Assembly: GCA_024691265.1 (NCBI GenBank)
Contig: JAILNT010000290.1
Coordinates: 1 to 7,171, forward strand
DNA length: 7,171 nt
Reading direction: 5' to 3'
Source: Treponema sp.
GTDB lineage: Bacteria; Spirochaetota; Spirochaetia; Treponematales; Treponemataceae
Of the stretch, positions 1-6,395 are shown piece by piece. The position numbers and the translations under genes are program-made. Each line of letters begins with the position of its first letter. The stretch's first letter is position 1. The notes under the pieces were generated by a model, which had not been told where the DNA came from, did no database searches, and saw only the letters and a list, made by a program, of their open reading frames with translations.

Positions 1-1
1 A

Positions 2-799
2 AGCGAACTTCTTTTTACTTGTGTTGAAAAAGAAGGTTGTATGCAAGGTACAGACATGGAAGCTGTAAAAGCTTTAAGAGAGGCTGTAAAATGTCGTGTA
101 GTTGCCGCCGGAGGAGTAAATTCTTTAGAACAGATAGTTGAACTGGAAAAAATGGGCTGTGATGTTCAGCTTGGTATGGCTTTATACACAGGAGCTGTGA
201 GTTTAAAAGATAGTTTCATTGGCTGCTTAAATTTTGAGAAAGTTGATGGAATGATTCCTGTTATTGCTCAAAGTCCTAGTGGTCAAGTTTTGATGATGGG
301 ATATTCTAATAAAGAAGCCTTTGAAAAGACATTTGAAACAGGAAAGCTTACATTCTTTAGTCGTACACGTAATGTATTATGGACTAAAGGAGAAACAAGC
401 GGTCATTATCTTGAACTTGTACGTCTTAGAGCAGATTGTGATAGAGACACCGTACTTGCAACAGTTATTCCTCATGGTGGTGTATGTCACACAGGAAGCT
501 TTACTTGTTTTGGTTCTGAGCCTGATGAAAAAAGTTCTCTTGAACGTCTTTACAATACAATATCAGAACGTTTTGCAAATCCAAAACCTGGCAGTTATAC
601 AGCTACTCTAAACGATAAAAGAGTTCGTGAAAAAATAATGGAAGAAGCAGAAGAGCTTACAGATGATGCAGAAACAAAGGAAGATGTTATTTGGGAAGCT
701 GCAGATTTACTTTATTTTGTAAGTGTTCTTATGTATAAAGAAGGTGTTAATTGGCAAGACGTTTATAATGAGCTTGACAAACGCCACAAAGAGAAATAA
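2..799 (+). CDS. HisA (C-terminal part)-HisI-HisE fusion protein, 5'-truncated by window edge
   Basis: The reading frame is open from base 2, so the gene starts upstream; 265 residues are visible. Residues about 1-77 match the C-terminal end of the HisA (ProFAR isomerase) TIM barrel: a strand with FT then EKEG, the phosphate-binding AAGGV, and GMALYTG in place of the usual GRALY-type motif. Residues about 81-175 are HisI (phosphoribosyl-AMP cyclohydrolase), with SRTR, LWTKGETSG, the metal-binding ADCDRD (145-149) and the zinc cysteines at 146, 162 and 169. Residues about 180-265 are HisE (phosphoribosyl-ATP pyrophosphatase), a MazG-like helical domain with EEAEE (214-218) and E232/D235. Together these catalyse steps 2-4 of cytoplasmic histidine synthesis. 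HisA runs into HisI with almost no linker. The HisI and HisE calls are firm. The HisA call rests on about 77 residues, and the N-terminal catalytic Asp lies outside the window. hisD follows after 32 nt with no terminator between. Confidence 0.9.
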   Translation, partial: SELLFTCVEKEGCMQGTDMEAVKALREAVKCRVVAAGGVNSLEQIVELEKMGCDVQLGMALYTGAVSLKDSFIGCLNFEKVDGMIPVIAQSPSGQVLMMGYSNKEAFEKTFETGKLTFFSRTRNVLWTKGETSGHYLELVRLRADCDRDTVLATVIPHGGVCHTGSFTCFGSEPDEKSSLERLYNTISERFANPKPGSYTATLNDKRVREKIMEEAEELTDDAETKEDVIWEAADLLYFVSVLMYKEGVNWQDVYNELDKRHKEK

Positions 800-818
800 G
801 AAATAGAAAAATATATAT

Positions 819-823
819 AGGGG
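819..823 (+). promoter_or_regulatory. Ribosome binding site of hisD (decides the start)
   Basis: AGGGG lies 8 nt before the ATG at 832. The frame is also open from a GTG at 823, but that GTG is itself part of this G-rich site and has only A/T upstream of it. The ATG at 832 is therefore the better start. Confidence 0.7.
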
Positions 824-831
824 TGCATAAA

Positions 832-2199
832 ATGATTAAGATTCAGAAGGCAAGTGAAGTTGAAGAAGATTTCTTTAACGGACGTGATTTTGGCGGAACA
901 ATCGATACTGTAAAAGATGTTCTAAGTGATGTGAAGTCTAGAAAAGATGAGGCTTTGCATGAATATAGTGCTAGATTCGATGTGTCTTCTCCTTCCCATT
1001 TTGAAATCCCTATGGAAGAATTAAAAGCAGCTGCAGAAAAAATGCAGAAAACAAATCCTTCTCTTTATGATTCTCTTTGTTATTCTCGTGATTTAGCACT
1101 TAGATTTGCTAAAAAACAAAAAGAATCTTTTAATGATTTTGAAGTAGAGCTGGAAGAAGGTCTTTTTACAGGTCAAAAAAATATCCCAGTTGAAAGAGCT
1201 GGAGTATATGTGCCTGCAGGTAGATTTCCTTTAGTTTCTACAGTTGTAATGACTGTTACACCAGCTGTAGCTGCTGGGGTTAAAGAAATAATTCTCTGTA
1301 CCCCTCCAAGAGTTCACCCAGATGATTTAAAAAAATCAAAAGAAAATGGTTTAGGAATACCAGGAAAGGCTTTTATTGGCGGAAAAGCTTATGCCGATGA
1401 AAATATAATGGCAGCAGCTTACATTTGTGGAGTTACAAAAGCTTTTGCCTGTGGTGGTAGTCAAGCTATTGGAGCCTTGGCTTTTGGAACTGAATCTATC
1501 CCTAGGGCAGATGTAATTGTAGGGCCTGGAAATAAATTCGTTGCAGAAGCAAAAAGACTTGTTTATGGAACTGTAGGTATTGATATGGTTGCAGGTCCAA
1601 CAGAAGTATTTATTATTGCTGATAAAACTGCAAATCCTGAATGGCTTGCAGCAGACCTTTTAGCACAGGCTGAACATGATGTAGTTGCACAACCGATTCT
1701 TGCAACTCCTGATGTAGAACTTGCAAGAAAAGTTTCAGAAGAAATAGAAAAACAGTTAGAAAATTTATCTACAAAGGCAACTGCAAGAGAAAGTATAGAT
1801 AATTGTGGTCGCATTATTATTACAGATTCATTGGAACAGGCTGCAGAAATTGCAAATAAAAAAGCTCCTGAGCACTTAGAACTTGCTATGGAAGATGGAA
1901 AAGAAAGAGAAAAAATAGCTTCTATTGTACATAATTATGGCTCACTATTTATTGGACACAATTCGGCTGAAGTTTTTGGAGATTATGCAGCCGGTCTAAA
2001 TCATACATTACCAACTTCTGGAAGTGCAAGGTTTACAGGTGGTTTAAGTGTAAGAGTGTTTTTGAAAACTGTTACAACTTTAAGAACAATTGCAGAAAGT
2101 AAAGGTGCTATAGCTTCTGCTAAAGCTTCTGGTTATTTAGGAGATGCAGAAGGACTTGCCGCTCATGCAAAAGCTGCAAGACTAAGATTGTCCAAATAA
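832..2199 (+). CDS. hisD: Histidinol dehydrogenase
   Basis: HisD catalyses the last two steps of histidine synthesis, oxidising L-histidinol to L-histidine with two NAD+ in a zinc-dependent cytoplasmic homodimer. The 455-residue product carries the family's hallmarks: PVERAGVYVPAG (119-130), GGSQAIGALAFGTESIP (208-224), the GPGN loop (231-234), and AGPTEV (254-259). By family alignment, Q279 and H282 (LLAQAEHD), D384 (FGDYAAG) and H445 (GLAAHAK) are the zinc ligands, and E347-H348 (APEHLE) is the catalytic pair. At about 460 residues the family is usually shorter (roughly 430); the extra length is mostly an insertion at about 160-188, between CTPPR and the ADEN helix. The gene lies 32 nt after the HisA-I-E fusion with no terminator, so the two are probably co-transcribed. 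All catalytic residues are present, so the enzyme should be active. Confidence 0.96.
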   Translation: MIKIQKASEVEEDFFNGRDFGGTIDTVKDVLSDVKSRKDEALHEYSARFDVSSPSHFEIPMEELKAAAEKMQKTNPSLYDSLCYSRDLALRFAKKQKESFNDFEVELEEGLFTGQKNIPVERAGVYVPAGRFPLVSTVVMTVTPAVAAGVKEIILCTPPRVHPDDLKKSKENGLGIPGKAFIGGKAYADENIMAAAYICGVTKAFACGGSQAIGALAFGTESIPRADVIVGPGNKFVAEAKRLVYGTVGIDMVAGPTEVFIIADKTANPEWLAADLLAQAEHDVVAQPILATPDVELARKVSEEIEKQLENLSTKATARESIDNCGRIIITDSLEQAAEIANKKAPEHLELAMEDGKEREKIASIVHNYGSLFIGHNSAEVFGDYAAGLNHTLPTSGSARFTGGLSVRVFLKTVTTLRTIAESKGAIASAKASGYLGDAEGLAAHAKAARLRLSK

Positions 2200-2216
2200 A
2201 GATAAAAGCAATATTA

Positions 2217-2245
2217 TTGAAAGCTTACTCATATTCATGTAAAAT
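2217..2245 (+). promoter_or_regulatory. Candidate sigma-70-type promoter for def-fmt and following genes
   Basis: A -35 box TTGAAA (2217-2222) and a -10 box TAAAAT (2240-2245) are separated by exactly 17 nt. Each matches the housekeeping consensus at 5 of 6 positions. Transcription would start near 2252, giving a leader of about 57 nt before the def ATG. In an AT-rich genome such matches arise by chance, but the exact spacing and the position in the only sizeable intergenic gap support it. Confidence 0.6.
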
Positions 2246-2263
2246 AGACAGCTAGTTTTACAT
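2237..2263. repeat. Inverted repeat overlapping the -10 box
   Basis: ATGTAAAA (2237-2244) is the exact reverse complement of TTTTACAT (2256-2263). The inner bases TAG (2245-2247) and CTA (2252-2254) also pair, leaving a single unpaired G at 2255 and a 4-nt loop. It covers the proposed -10 box and start site, so a DNA-level operator is as plausible as an RNA hairpin. The function is unknown. Confidence 0.6.
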
Positions 2264-2264
2264 A

Positions 2265-2290
2265 ACTGGCTTTAAATATTAAAAGCCAGT
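2265..2290 (+). repeat. Hairpin in the def leader
   Basis: ACTGGCTTT (2265-2273) pairs perfectly with AAAGCCAGT (2282-2290) around an 8-nt A/T loop. A slipped form with a longer stem and one bulged A is also possible. No U-tract follows on either strand, so it is not a standard intrinsic terminator. It ends 6 nt before the def ribosome binding site. Its left part can alternatively pair with 2251-2257 (7 pairs, one G-U), which would exclude this hairpin. Confidence 0.6.
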
Positions 2291-2308
2291 CTTACAAAGG
2301 AAGTCATA

Positions 2309-2890
2309 ATGAGAATTTGCAAACTTGGCGAAGATGTTTTAAGACAGAAATGCGAAAGCGTAAAGCCTGAAGAAATAAATGATGAAATGAGGGCTTTGTT
2401 TAATGAAATGTTTGAAACAATGATTAGTGCAAATGGTGTTGGTCTCGCTGCTCCTCAAGTTGGAATTGCCAAAAGATTTTTTGTAGTAATAGCAGATGAT
2501 GATGTTCGCCGTGTATTCATAAATCCTGAAATAACAAAAACTTCTACTGAAGTTGAAGAATATGATGAAGGTTGTTTAAGCATTCCTGGTATATATGAAA
2601 CAATTGTTCGCCCTAAAAAAGTTTCTATAACAGCTTTGAATGAATTTGGTAAAAGATTTGTAATTGAAGATGCAGAAGGATTACTTGCCCGTGTTATCCA
2701 GCATGAAAACGACCATCTTGATGGTGTTCTTTATATCGATAGAGGTGATGCTGCATTCAAAGAAGATACTATTGAAAAGTTTAAAAAGCGTGAAGAAAGA
2801 AAAGCATTGAAAGATGCAAAAAGAGAAAAGAAACATGCAAGTATAGCTGCAAAGAAAGCTGCTAAAGAGGCTAAGAAATCAGGCAAATGA
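2309..2890 (+). CDS. def: Peptide deformylase with lysine-rich C-terminal tail
   Basis: The enzyme removes the formyl group from the N-terminal methionine of nascent proteins at the ribosome exit, using a bound metal ion (Fe2+ or a substitute). All three family motifs are intact in the 193-residue product: GVGLAAPQVG (43-52), EGCLSIPG (87-94, metal ligand C89) and QHENDH (131-136, metal ligands H132 and H136, catalytic E133). The catalytic domain ends near residue 150. Residues 157-193 form an extra, probably helical, very basic tail with 14 lysines in 37 positions and Ala/Lys-rich steps. The start is supported by AAGGA at 2297-2301, 7 nt before the ATG. The stop overlaps the fmt start (ATGA), the usual def-fmt pairing, so the two are probably translationally coupled. 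Confidence 0.97.
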   Translation: MRICKLGEDVLRQKCESVKPEEINDEMRALFNEMFETMISANGVGLAAPQVGIAKRFFVVIADDDVRRVFINPEITKTSTEVEEYDEGCLSIPGIYETIVRPKKVSITALNEFGKRFVIEDAEGLLARVIQHENDHLDGVLYIDRGDAAFKEDTIEKFKKREERKALKDAKREKKHASIAAKKAAKEAKKSGK

Positions 2891-3864
2891 GTTTAAGAAT
2901 ATTATATGCAGGTAGTCCTGAACCAAGTGCTGCCGTATTAGACCATCTTTTAAGCATTCAGAAAGAAAAGGGCTTTGAGATTGTTGGCGTTTTAACAAAT
3001 CCTCCTAGTGCACAAAAAAGACATAAAACTCTAATTCCGACAGCAGTTGCAGCAATTGCAGAAAAGAATGGAATAAAAGTATTTACTCCTGTTCATTTAG
3101 ACAGTGAATGCAGAGTTCAAATTTCTGAAATAAAAGCTGATTTATTGGTCTGTTTTGATTATGGACATATATTCGGACCAAAATTCCTTGCGATGTTTCC
3201 TTTAGGAGGAATAAATCTCCATCCTTCTCTTTTACCTAAATATAGAGGTTGTACTCCTGTTCCAGCCGCAATACTTGCAGGTGATAAAGAAACAGGAATA
3301 AGTTTACAGACTCTTGCACTAAAAACAGATGAAGGCGATTTACTGGCACAAGAAAAGATACTTCTTTCAGGAAAAGAAACAACAGAAAGCATGATGGCAT
3401 GTGATGGAATTGTTGTAACAAAGGGGAAACTGATGCTTGAAAAAGCTCTTTCTGAAATAGTTGCTGCAAAGACTTGTAATGGCTATTCGTTACCACATCT
3501 TACACCACAGACAGGAGATGCTAGTTATACACCTTTTATTTCAAAAGATGATGGAAAAATCGATTGGAATAAAAGTGCAAATGAAATTGAAAGAATGATA
3601 AGAGCTTATACTCCATGGCCTAATTGTCATACAGTTTCAAATAATGTTGTACTAAAAATACTTGAAGCTCATGTTGTTGAAGATTCTGATGAAGGAGCAA
3701 AAGCAGGGACTGTGCTTGGTTTTGATAAGTCTGATGGAATCCATATTAAAACAGGAAGTGGAGTCCTTAGTGTTACTAAGCTTCAATGGCAGGCAAAAAA
3801 TGCAGTTGATTATAAGTCATTCATGAATGGAGCTAGGAACTTTGTAGGTTCTGTACTTGGCTAA
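2887..3864 (+). CDS. fmt: Methionyl-tRNA formyltransferase
   Basis: The enzyme transfers a formyl group from 10-formyl-tetrahydrofolate to initiator Met-tRNA, the reaction later reversed on proteins by the upstream deformylase. The 325-residue product (family about 310-320) has an N-terminal formyltransferase Rossmann fold. Its catalytic triad is N110, H112 and D148, within INLHPSLLPKYRG (109-121) and TDEGD (147-151). The C-terminal tRNA-binding domain begins near 205, recognisable by YTPFISKDDGKIDW (214-227) and IRAYTPWP (238-245). Several usually strict positions differ: GSPEPS replaces GTPxF near the N-terminus, and KTDEGD replaces GLDTGD. It is therefore a divergent but complete member. 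The ATG overlaps the def stop by 4 nt. The nearest Shine-Dalgarno-like sequence is a poor AGG 3 nt away, so initiation probably depends on coupling to def translation. Confidence 0.94.
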   Translation: MSLRILYAGSPEPSAAVLDHLLSIQKEKGFEIVGVLTNPPSAQKRHKTLIPTAVAAIAEKNGIKVFTPVHLDSECRVQISEIKADLLVCFDYGHIFGPKFLAMFPLGGINLHPSLLPKYRGCTPVPAAILAGDKETGISLQTLALKTDEGDLLAQEKILLSGKETTESMMACDGIVVTKGKLMLEKALSEIVAAKTCNGYSLPHLTPQTGDASYTPFISKDDGKIDWNKSANEIERMIRAYTPWPNCHTVSNNVVLKILEAHVVEDSDEGAKAGTVLGFDKSDGIHIKTGSGVLSVTKLQWQAKNAVDYKSFMNGARNFVGSVLG

Positions 3865-3904
3865 TATTAAAGTTAGTTTGTTATAGATTTTAGTAGGTAT
3901 AAAT

Positions 3905-4864
3905 ATGTTAGAAAATAGTCGTGGAAAGTTTGTATTTTTTCTTGTAGCGATATGTTCATTTGTTTTAATGGGATTTTCTTGCCTTTTAACTTTTATGTTC
4001 TTGGTTAGAGGGTCTGAAGAAGTTATGGTTCCAGATGTTGTAGGTAAGCCTTTAACACAAGCATTGCAAGAGATGCAAAAGAAAGAGCTTTATCCAAGAC
4101 TACAGCTTCGTTATTCTGATAACCTTGATGATAAAGACATTGTTCTTGAACAGGAGCCTGATGCTGGAGAAATTGTAAAAGCAAATCGCCGTATAACAAT
4201 AACTGTAAGTCGCGGTGTAATGTTAACACATATACCAGATTATATAGGTGCAATGTATGATGATGCTAGTGTTAGAATAAAGGCACTTTCAGATTCTGAT
4301 GGAAGAAATCTTTTAACATTGGAAAAAGCTGTATACAAAACTAGCTCCTTGCCAGAAGGAACTATTATTGCACAAACACCAGCTGCAGGCACTCCTATAG
4401 TTGACCCTATTTCTATTCAATTTATTGTAAGTAAGGGAAATGCAAAACATACAGTAGAAGTTCCAAGTCTTAATGGAAAGACTGTAAGCGAGATTCTTAA
4501 TCTCATGAAAAAAACAAAACTTACTTTTGATTTTACAAGTCATATTGCTGCAGAAGGAGAAGCAACAGGAGCTGTTACCTCAGTTTCTGTAACAGATGAT
4601 AAAGCTATTCCTGAATATAGTCATGTAAAAGTAGATTTTGCATTCCCAGAGCCAAAAGATGATTCTGTAAGTGTTTATGGCATTTTCTCTGAAGAAGTTT
4701 CTGAATACCCATATCCTGTTCCAATGAAAGTAACGGTTGAAACTCCTTCACAGGAAAAATATGAACTTACATCTTTCTTACATAAGGGAGGTCTTGTAAC
4801 AGTTCCTTATTCTGTTCCAAGAGATTCTGTTATTAAATTAGAAGTTAATCTAGAAAATAAATAA
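3905..4864 (+). CDS. Membrane-anchored PASTA-repeat protein (no kinase or PBP domain)
   Basis: The 319-residue product has a short N-terminus with two basic residues, one transmembrane segment (about 9-34) and an extracytoplasmic remainder. PASTA repeats are at about 38-104 (VPDVVGK, then Q-P-G-V and ending VSRG) and 106-178 (IPDYIG, AQTPAAG, ending VSKG). A weaker third is at about 183-248 (VPSLNGK). The last 70 residues look beta-rich and are not recognised. PASTA domains usually sit on Ser/Thr kinases or penicillin-binding proteins and can bind muropeptides or beta-lactam-like ligands; here neither catalytic domain is present. A role at the cell wall or periplasm is inference from the family, and the exact function is unknown. 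A modest AGG (3895-3897) lies 7 nt before the ATG. The gene is 40 nt after fmt and 25 nt before aroDE, with no terminator on either side, so it is probably in the same operon. Confidence 0.88.
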   Translation: MLENSRGKFVFFLVAICSFVLMGFSCLLTFMFLVRGSEEVMVPDVVGKPLTQALQEMQKKELYPRLQLRYSDNLDDKDIVLEQEPDAGEIVKANRRITITVSRGVMLTHIPDYIGAMYDDASVRIKALSDSDGRNLLTLEKAVYKTSSLPEGTIIAQTPAAGTPIVDPISIQFIVSKGNAKHTVEVPSLNGKTVSEILNLMKKTKLTFDFTSHIAAEGEATGAVTSVSVTDDKAIPEYSHVKVDFAFPEPKDDSVSVYGIFSEEVSEYPYPVPMKVTVETPSQEKYELTSFLHKGGLVTVPYSVPRDSVIKLEVNLENK

Positions 4865-4877
4865 ATATAACTAAAAT

Positions 4878-4882
4878 GGGGG
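4878..4882 (+). promoter_or_regulatory. G-rich ribosome binding site of aroDE
   Basis: GGGGG lies 7 nt before the ATG at 4890. Like the hisD site (AGGGG), it is a run of G rather than the classical GGAGG. It supports this ATG as the start. Confidence 0.6.
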
Positions 4883-4889
4883 CAGTCTT

Positions 4890-6395
4890 ATGAAAAGACC
4901 TCTTGTTTGTCTTACCGTTTCGGGTAAAACTATCGCAGAAGATTTAGCTTTGGTAAATCGATATAGAAAATATATTGATATTGTTGAATTAAGAGTTGAT
5001 TTTCTGACAGATGATGAACGTCTTAGCGTAAGAAGGTTCCCAGAACTTGCAGGACTTCCATGTATACTTACTATTAGAAGAAAAATAGATGGAGGTCTTT
5101 ATGACGAAGGAGAAGCATCTCGCACAATTTTATTTGCAAGAGCAATGTCTTTTGCAGACCAAGATAAACGCAAAAATTTTGCTTATGTAGATTTTGAAGA
5201 AGATTTTCATGTTGCAAGCCTTCAAGATGCAGCCCTAGCTTTTGGCACTCATATTATAAGAAGTGTTCATGATATGAATGGACCTATTTTAGATATTGCA
5301 GAAAGATTAAAAAAATTACGTACAACAGGTTTTGAAATTCCTAAAATAGCATTTATGCCTCATACGCTTTCAGATGTAACTAATATGTTTAGTGAAACAA
5401 AAGCATTTAACGGCGATGATTACATACTTTGTGCAATGGGACCTTTAGGACTTCCATCAAGAATACTTTCTGCAAAACTTCATTCATTCCTTACATATAC
5501 ATCGCCTACTGAAAATCTTGCAAATCTTTCAAATATAGGTCATTTAGACCCTGTTACTTTACATGATGTTTATCATTATCAAAAAATTGACGAAGAAACA
5601 AAAATATTCGGTATAACAGGTTGGCCTCTAAATGCAACTTCTAGTCCTATGCTACACAATACAGGCTATGAAAAACATAATATAAATGCAGTTTACATTC
5701 CAATACGTTCAGAATCTATAGACGATGCACTAGAATTCTGTGATGTTGTAGGTGTAAAAGGAATGTCTGTTACAATACCTCATAAAGAATCTGTTTTAAG
5801 CTATCTAAAAGAAGTTTCTGAACAAGTAGGAGAAATTGGAGCAAGCAATACAGTTATCAATGCTGGTGACCATTGGATTGGCTATAATACAGATGCCATA
5901 GGCTTTACAAAAGCTTTACTAGAATTTACAGGAACTAAAAATCTATTTAGATGGCATGTTTCTCTTATTGGTGCAGGTGGAGCTGCTAAAGCTATTGCTT
6001 ATGCCTTAAAGCAGCTTGGAGCTAAAGTTTGTGTATTCAACAGAACTCCATCTCGTGCAAAACAACTTGCAACTCATTTTGGCTTTAAGTGGGCAACACT
6101 AGGAGCTGAATCTATAGATATATTAAAAAAGTATAATGAGCTTATAATTCAAACAACAAGTGTTGGTATGGGTAGTCATGAATCTTCAAATGAAGATAAT
6201 GATCCTTTATTCTTCTATGATTTCTATGGGCATGAAAAGCTTTTTGACATTGTTTATGTTCCAGAAACAACACCTGTAATGGCTAGAGCTGCAAAAGCTG
6301 GTTGCCATGTATGTAATGGTTATGACATGCTCAAATATCAGGGATACAAGCAATTTGAATTGTATACAGGAGTCGAATATGACAGTAAAGACTAA
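4890..6395 (+). CDS. aroDE: Bifunctional 3-dehydroquinate dehydratase (type I)/shikimate dehydrogenase
   Basis: The 501-residue fusion carries out steps 3 and 4 of the shikimate pathway: dehydroquinate to dehydroshikimate, then NADPH-dependent reduction to shikimate. Residues about 1-230 form the type I AroD barrel, with ELRVD (33-37), TIRRKIDGG (61-69), catalytic H127 (SVHD), Schiff-base lysine K152 (PKIAFMP) and R191 (SRIL). Residues about 237-497 are AroE. The shikimate-site residues are T250 and S252 (TSSPMLHN), K299 (VTIPHKE), N320 (ASNT), D335 (GYNTDAIG) and Q484. The NADP loop is GAGGAAKA (361-368), followed by NRT (384-386), which favours NADP. The same fusion is known from plants and chlamydiae. 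One oddity is that the AroD lid, normally SAPGQ, reads SNIGH (214-218), placing His where Gln is usual. rpiA starts inside the 3' end. Confidence 0.95.
   Translation: MKRPLVCLTVSGKTIAEDLALVNRYRKYIDIVELRVDFLTDDERLSVRRFPELAGLPCILTIRRKIDGGLYDEGEASRTILFARAMSFADQDKRKNFAYVDFEEDFHVASLQDAALAFGTHIIRSVHDMNGPILDIAERLKKLRTTGFEIPKIAFMPHTLSDVTNMFSETKAFNGDDYILCAMGPLGLPSRILSAKLHSFLTYTSPTENLANLSNIGHLDPVTLHDVYHYQKIDEETKIFGITGWPLNATSSPMLHNTGYEKHNINAVYIPIRSESIDDALEFCDVVGVKGMSVTIPHKESVLSYLKEVSEQVGEIGASNTVINAGDHWIGYNTDAIGFTKALLEFTGTKNLFRWHVSLIGAGGAAKAIAYALKQLGAKVCVFNRTPSRAKQLATHFGFKWATLGAESIDILKKYNELIIQTTSVGMGSHESSNEDNDPLFFYDFYGHEKLFDIVYVPETTPVMARAAKAGCHVCNGYDMLKYQGYKQFELYTGVEYDSKD
6368..6372 (+). promoter_or_regulatory. 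Ribosome binding site of rpiA inside aroDE
   Basis: AGGAG lies 6 nt before the ATG at 6379, an ideal distance. The frame is open further up to an ATG at 6307, but residues encoded from there do not resemble RpiA. The strong site fixes the start at 6379. Confidence 0.8.

Noticed and set aside
321..611. Second-frame open stretch inside the HisI-HisE region
   Set aside because: It is a Leu/Val-rich shadow of a firmly identified gene in another frame, with no motif of its own.
823..831. GTG at 823 as the start of hisD
   Set aside because: The GTG overlaps the AGGGG ribosome binding site of the ATG at 832 and has no such site of its own.
2265..2290. Intrinsic terminator of the histidine genes
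   Set aside because: The hairpin has no T-run after it on either strand and lies downstream of a good promoter, so it is more likely part of the def leader.
3159..3496. Open frames on the minus strand within fmt, and similar ones inside hisD, the PASTA gene, aroDE and rpiA
   Set aside because: They lie wholly inside well-supported genes, have low-complexity or unrecognisable products and lack convincing ribosome binding sites.
3865..3904. Separate promoter for the PASTA gene (TATAGA at 3882-3887)
   Set aside because: There is no -35-like box at a workable distance; read-through from fmt is simpler.
3965..3985. Lipoprotein signal (GFSC) in the PASTA protein
   Set aside because: The residues before Cys26 do not fit a lipobox well, and the hydrophobic stretch continues past it, as in a membrane anchor.
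6307..6378. Longer N-terminus for RpiA starting at 6307
   Set aside because: The extra 24 residues lie wholly inside aroDE, do not resemble RpiA, and the ATG at 6379 has an ideal AGGAG at 6 nt.
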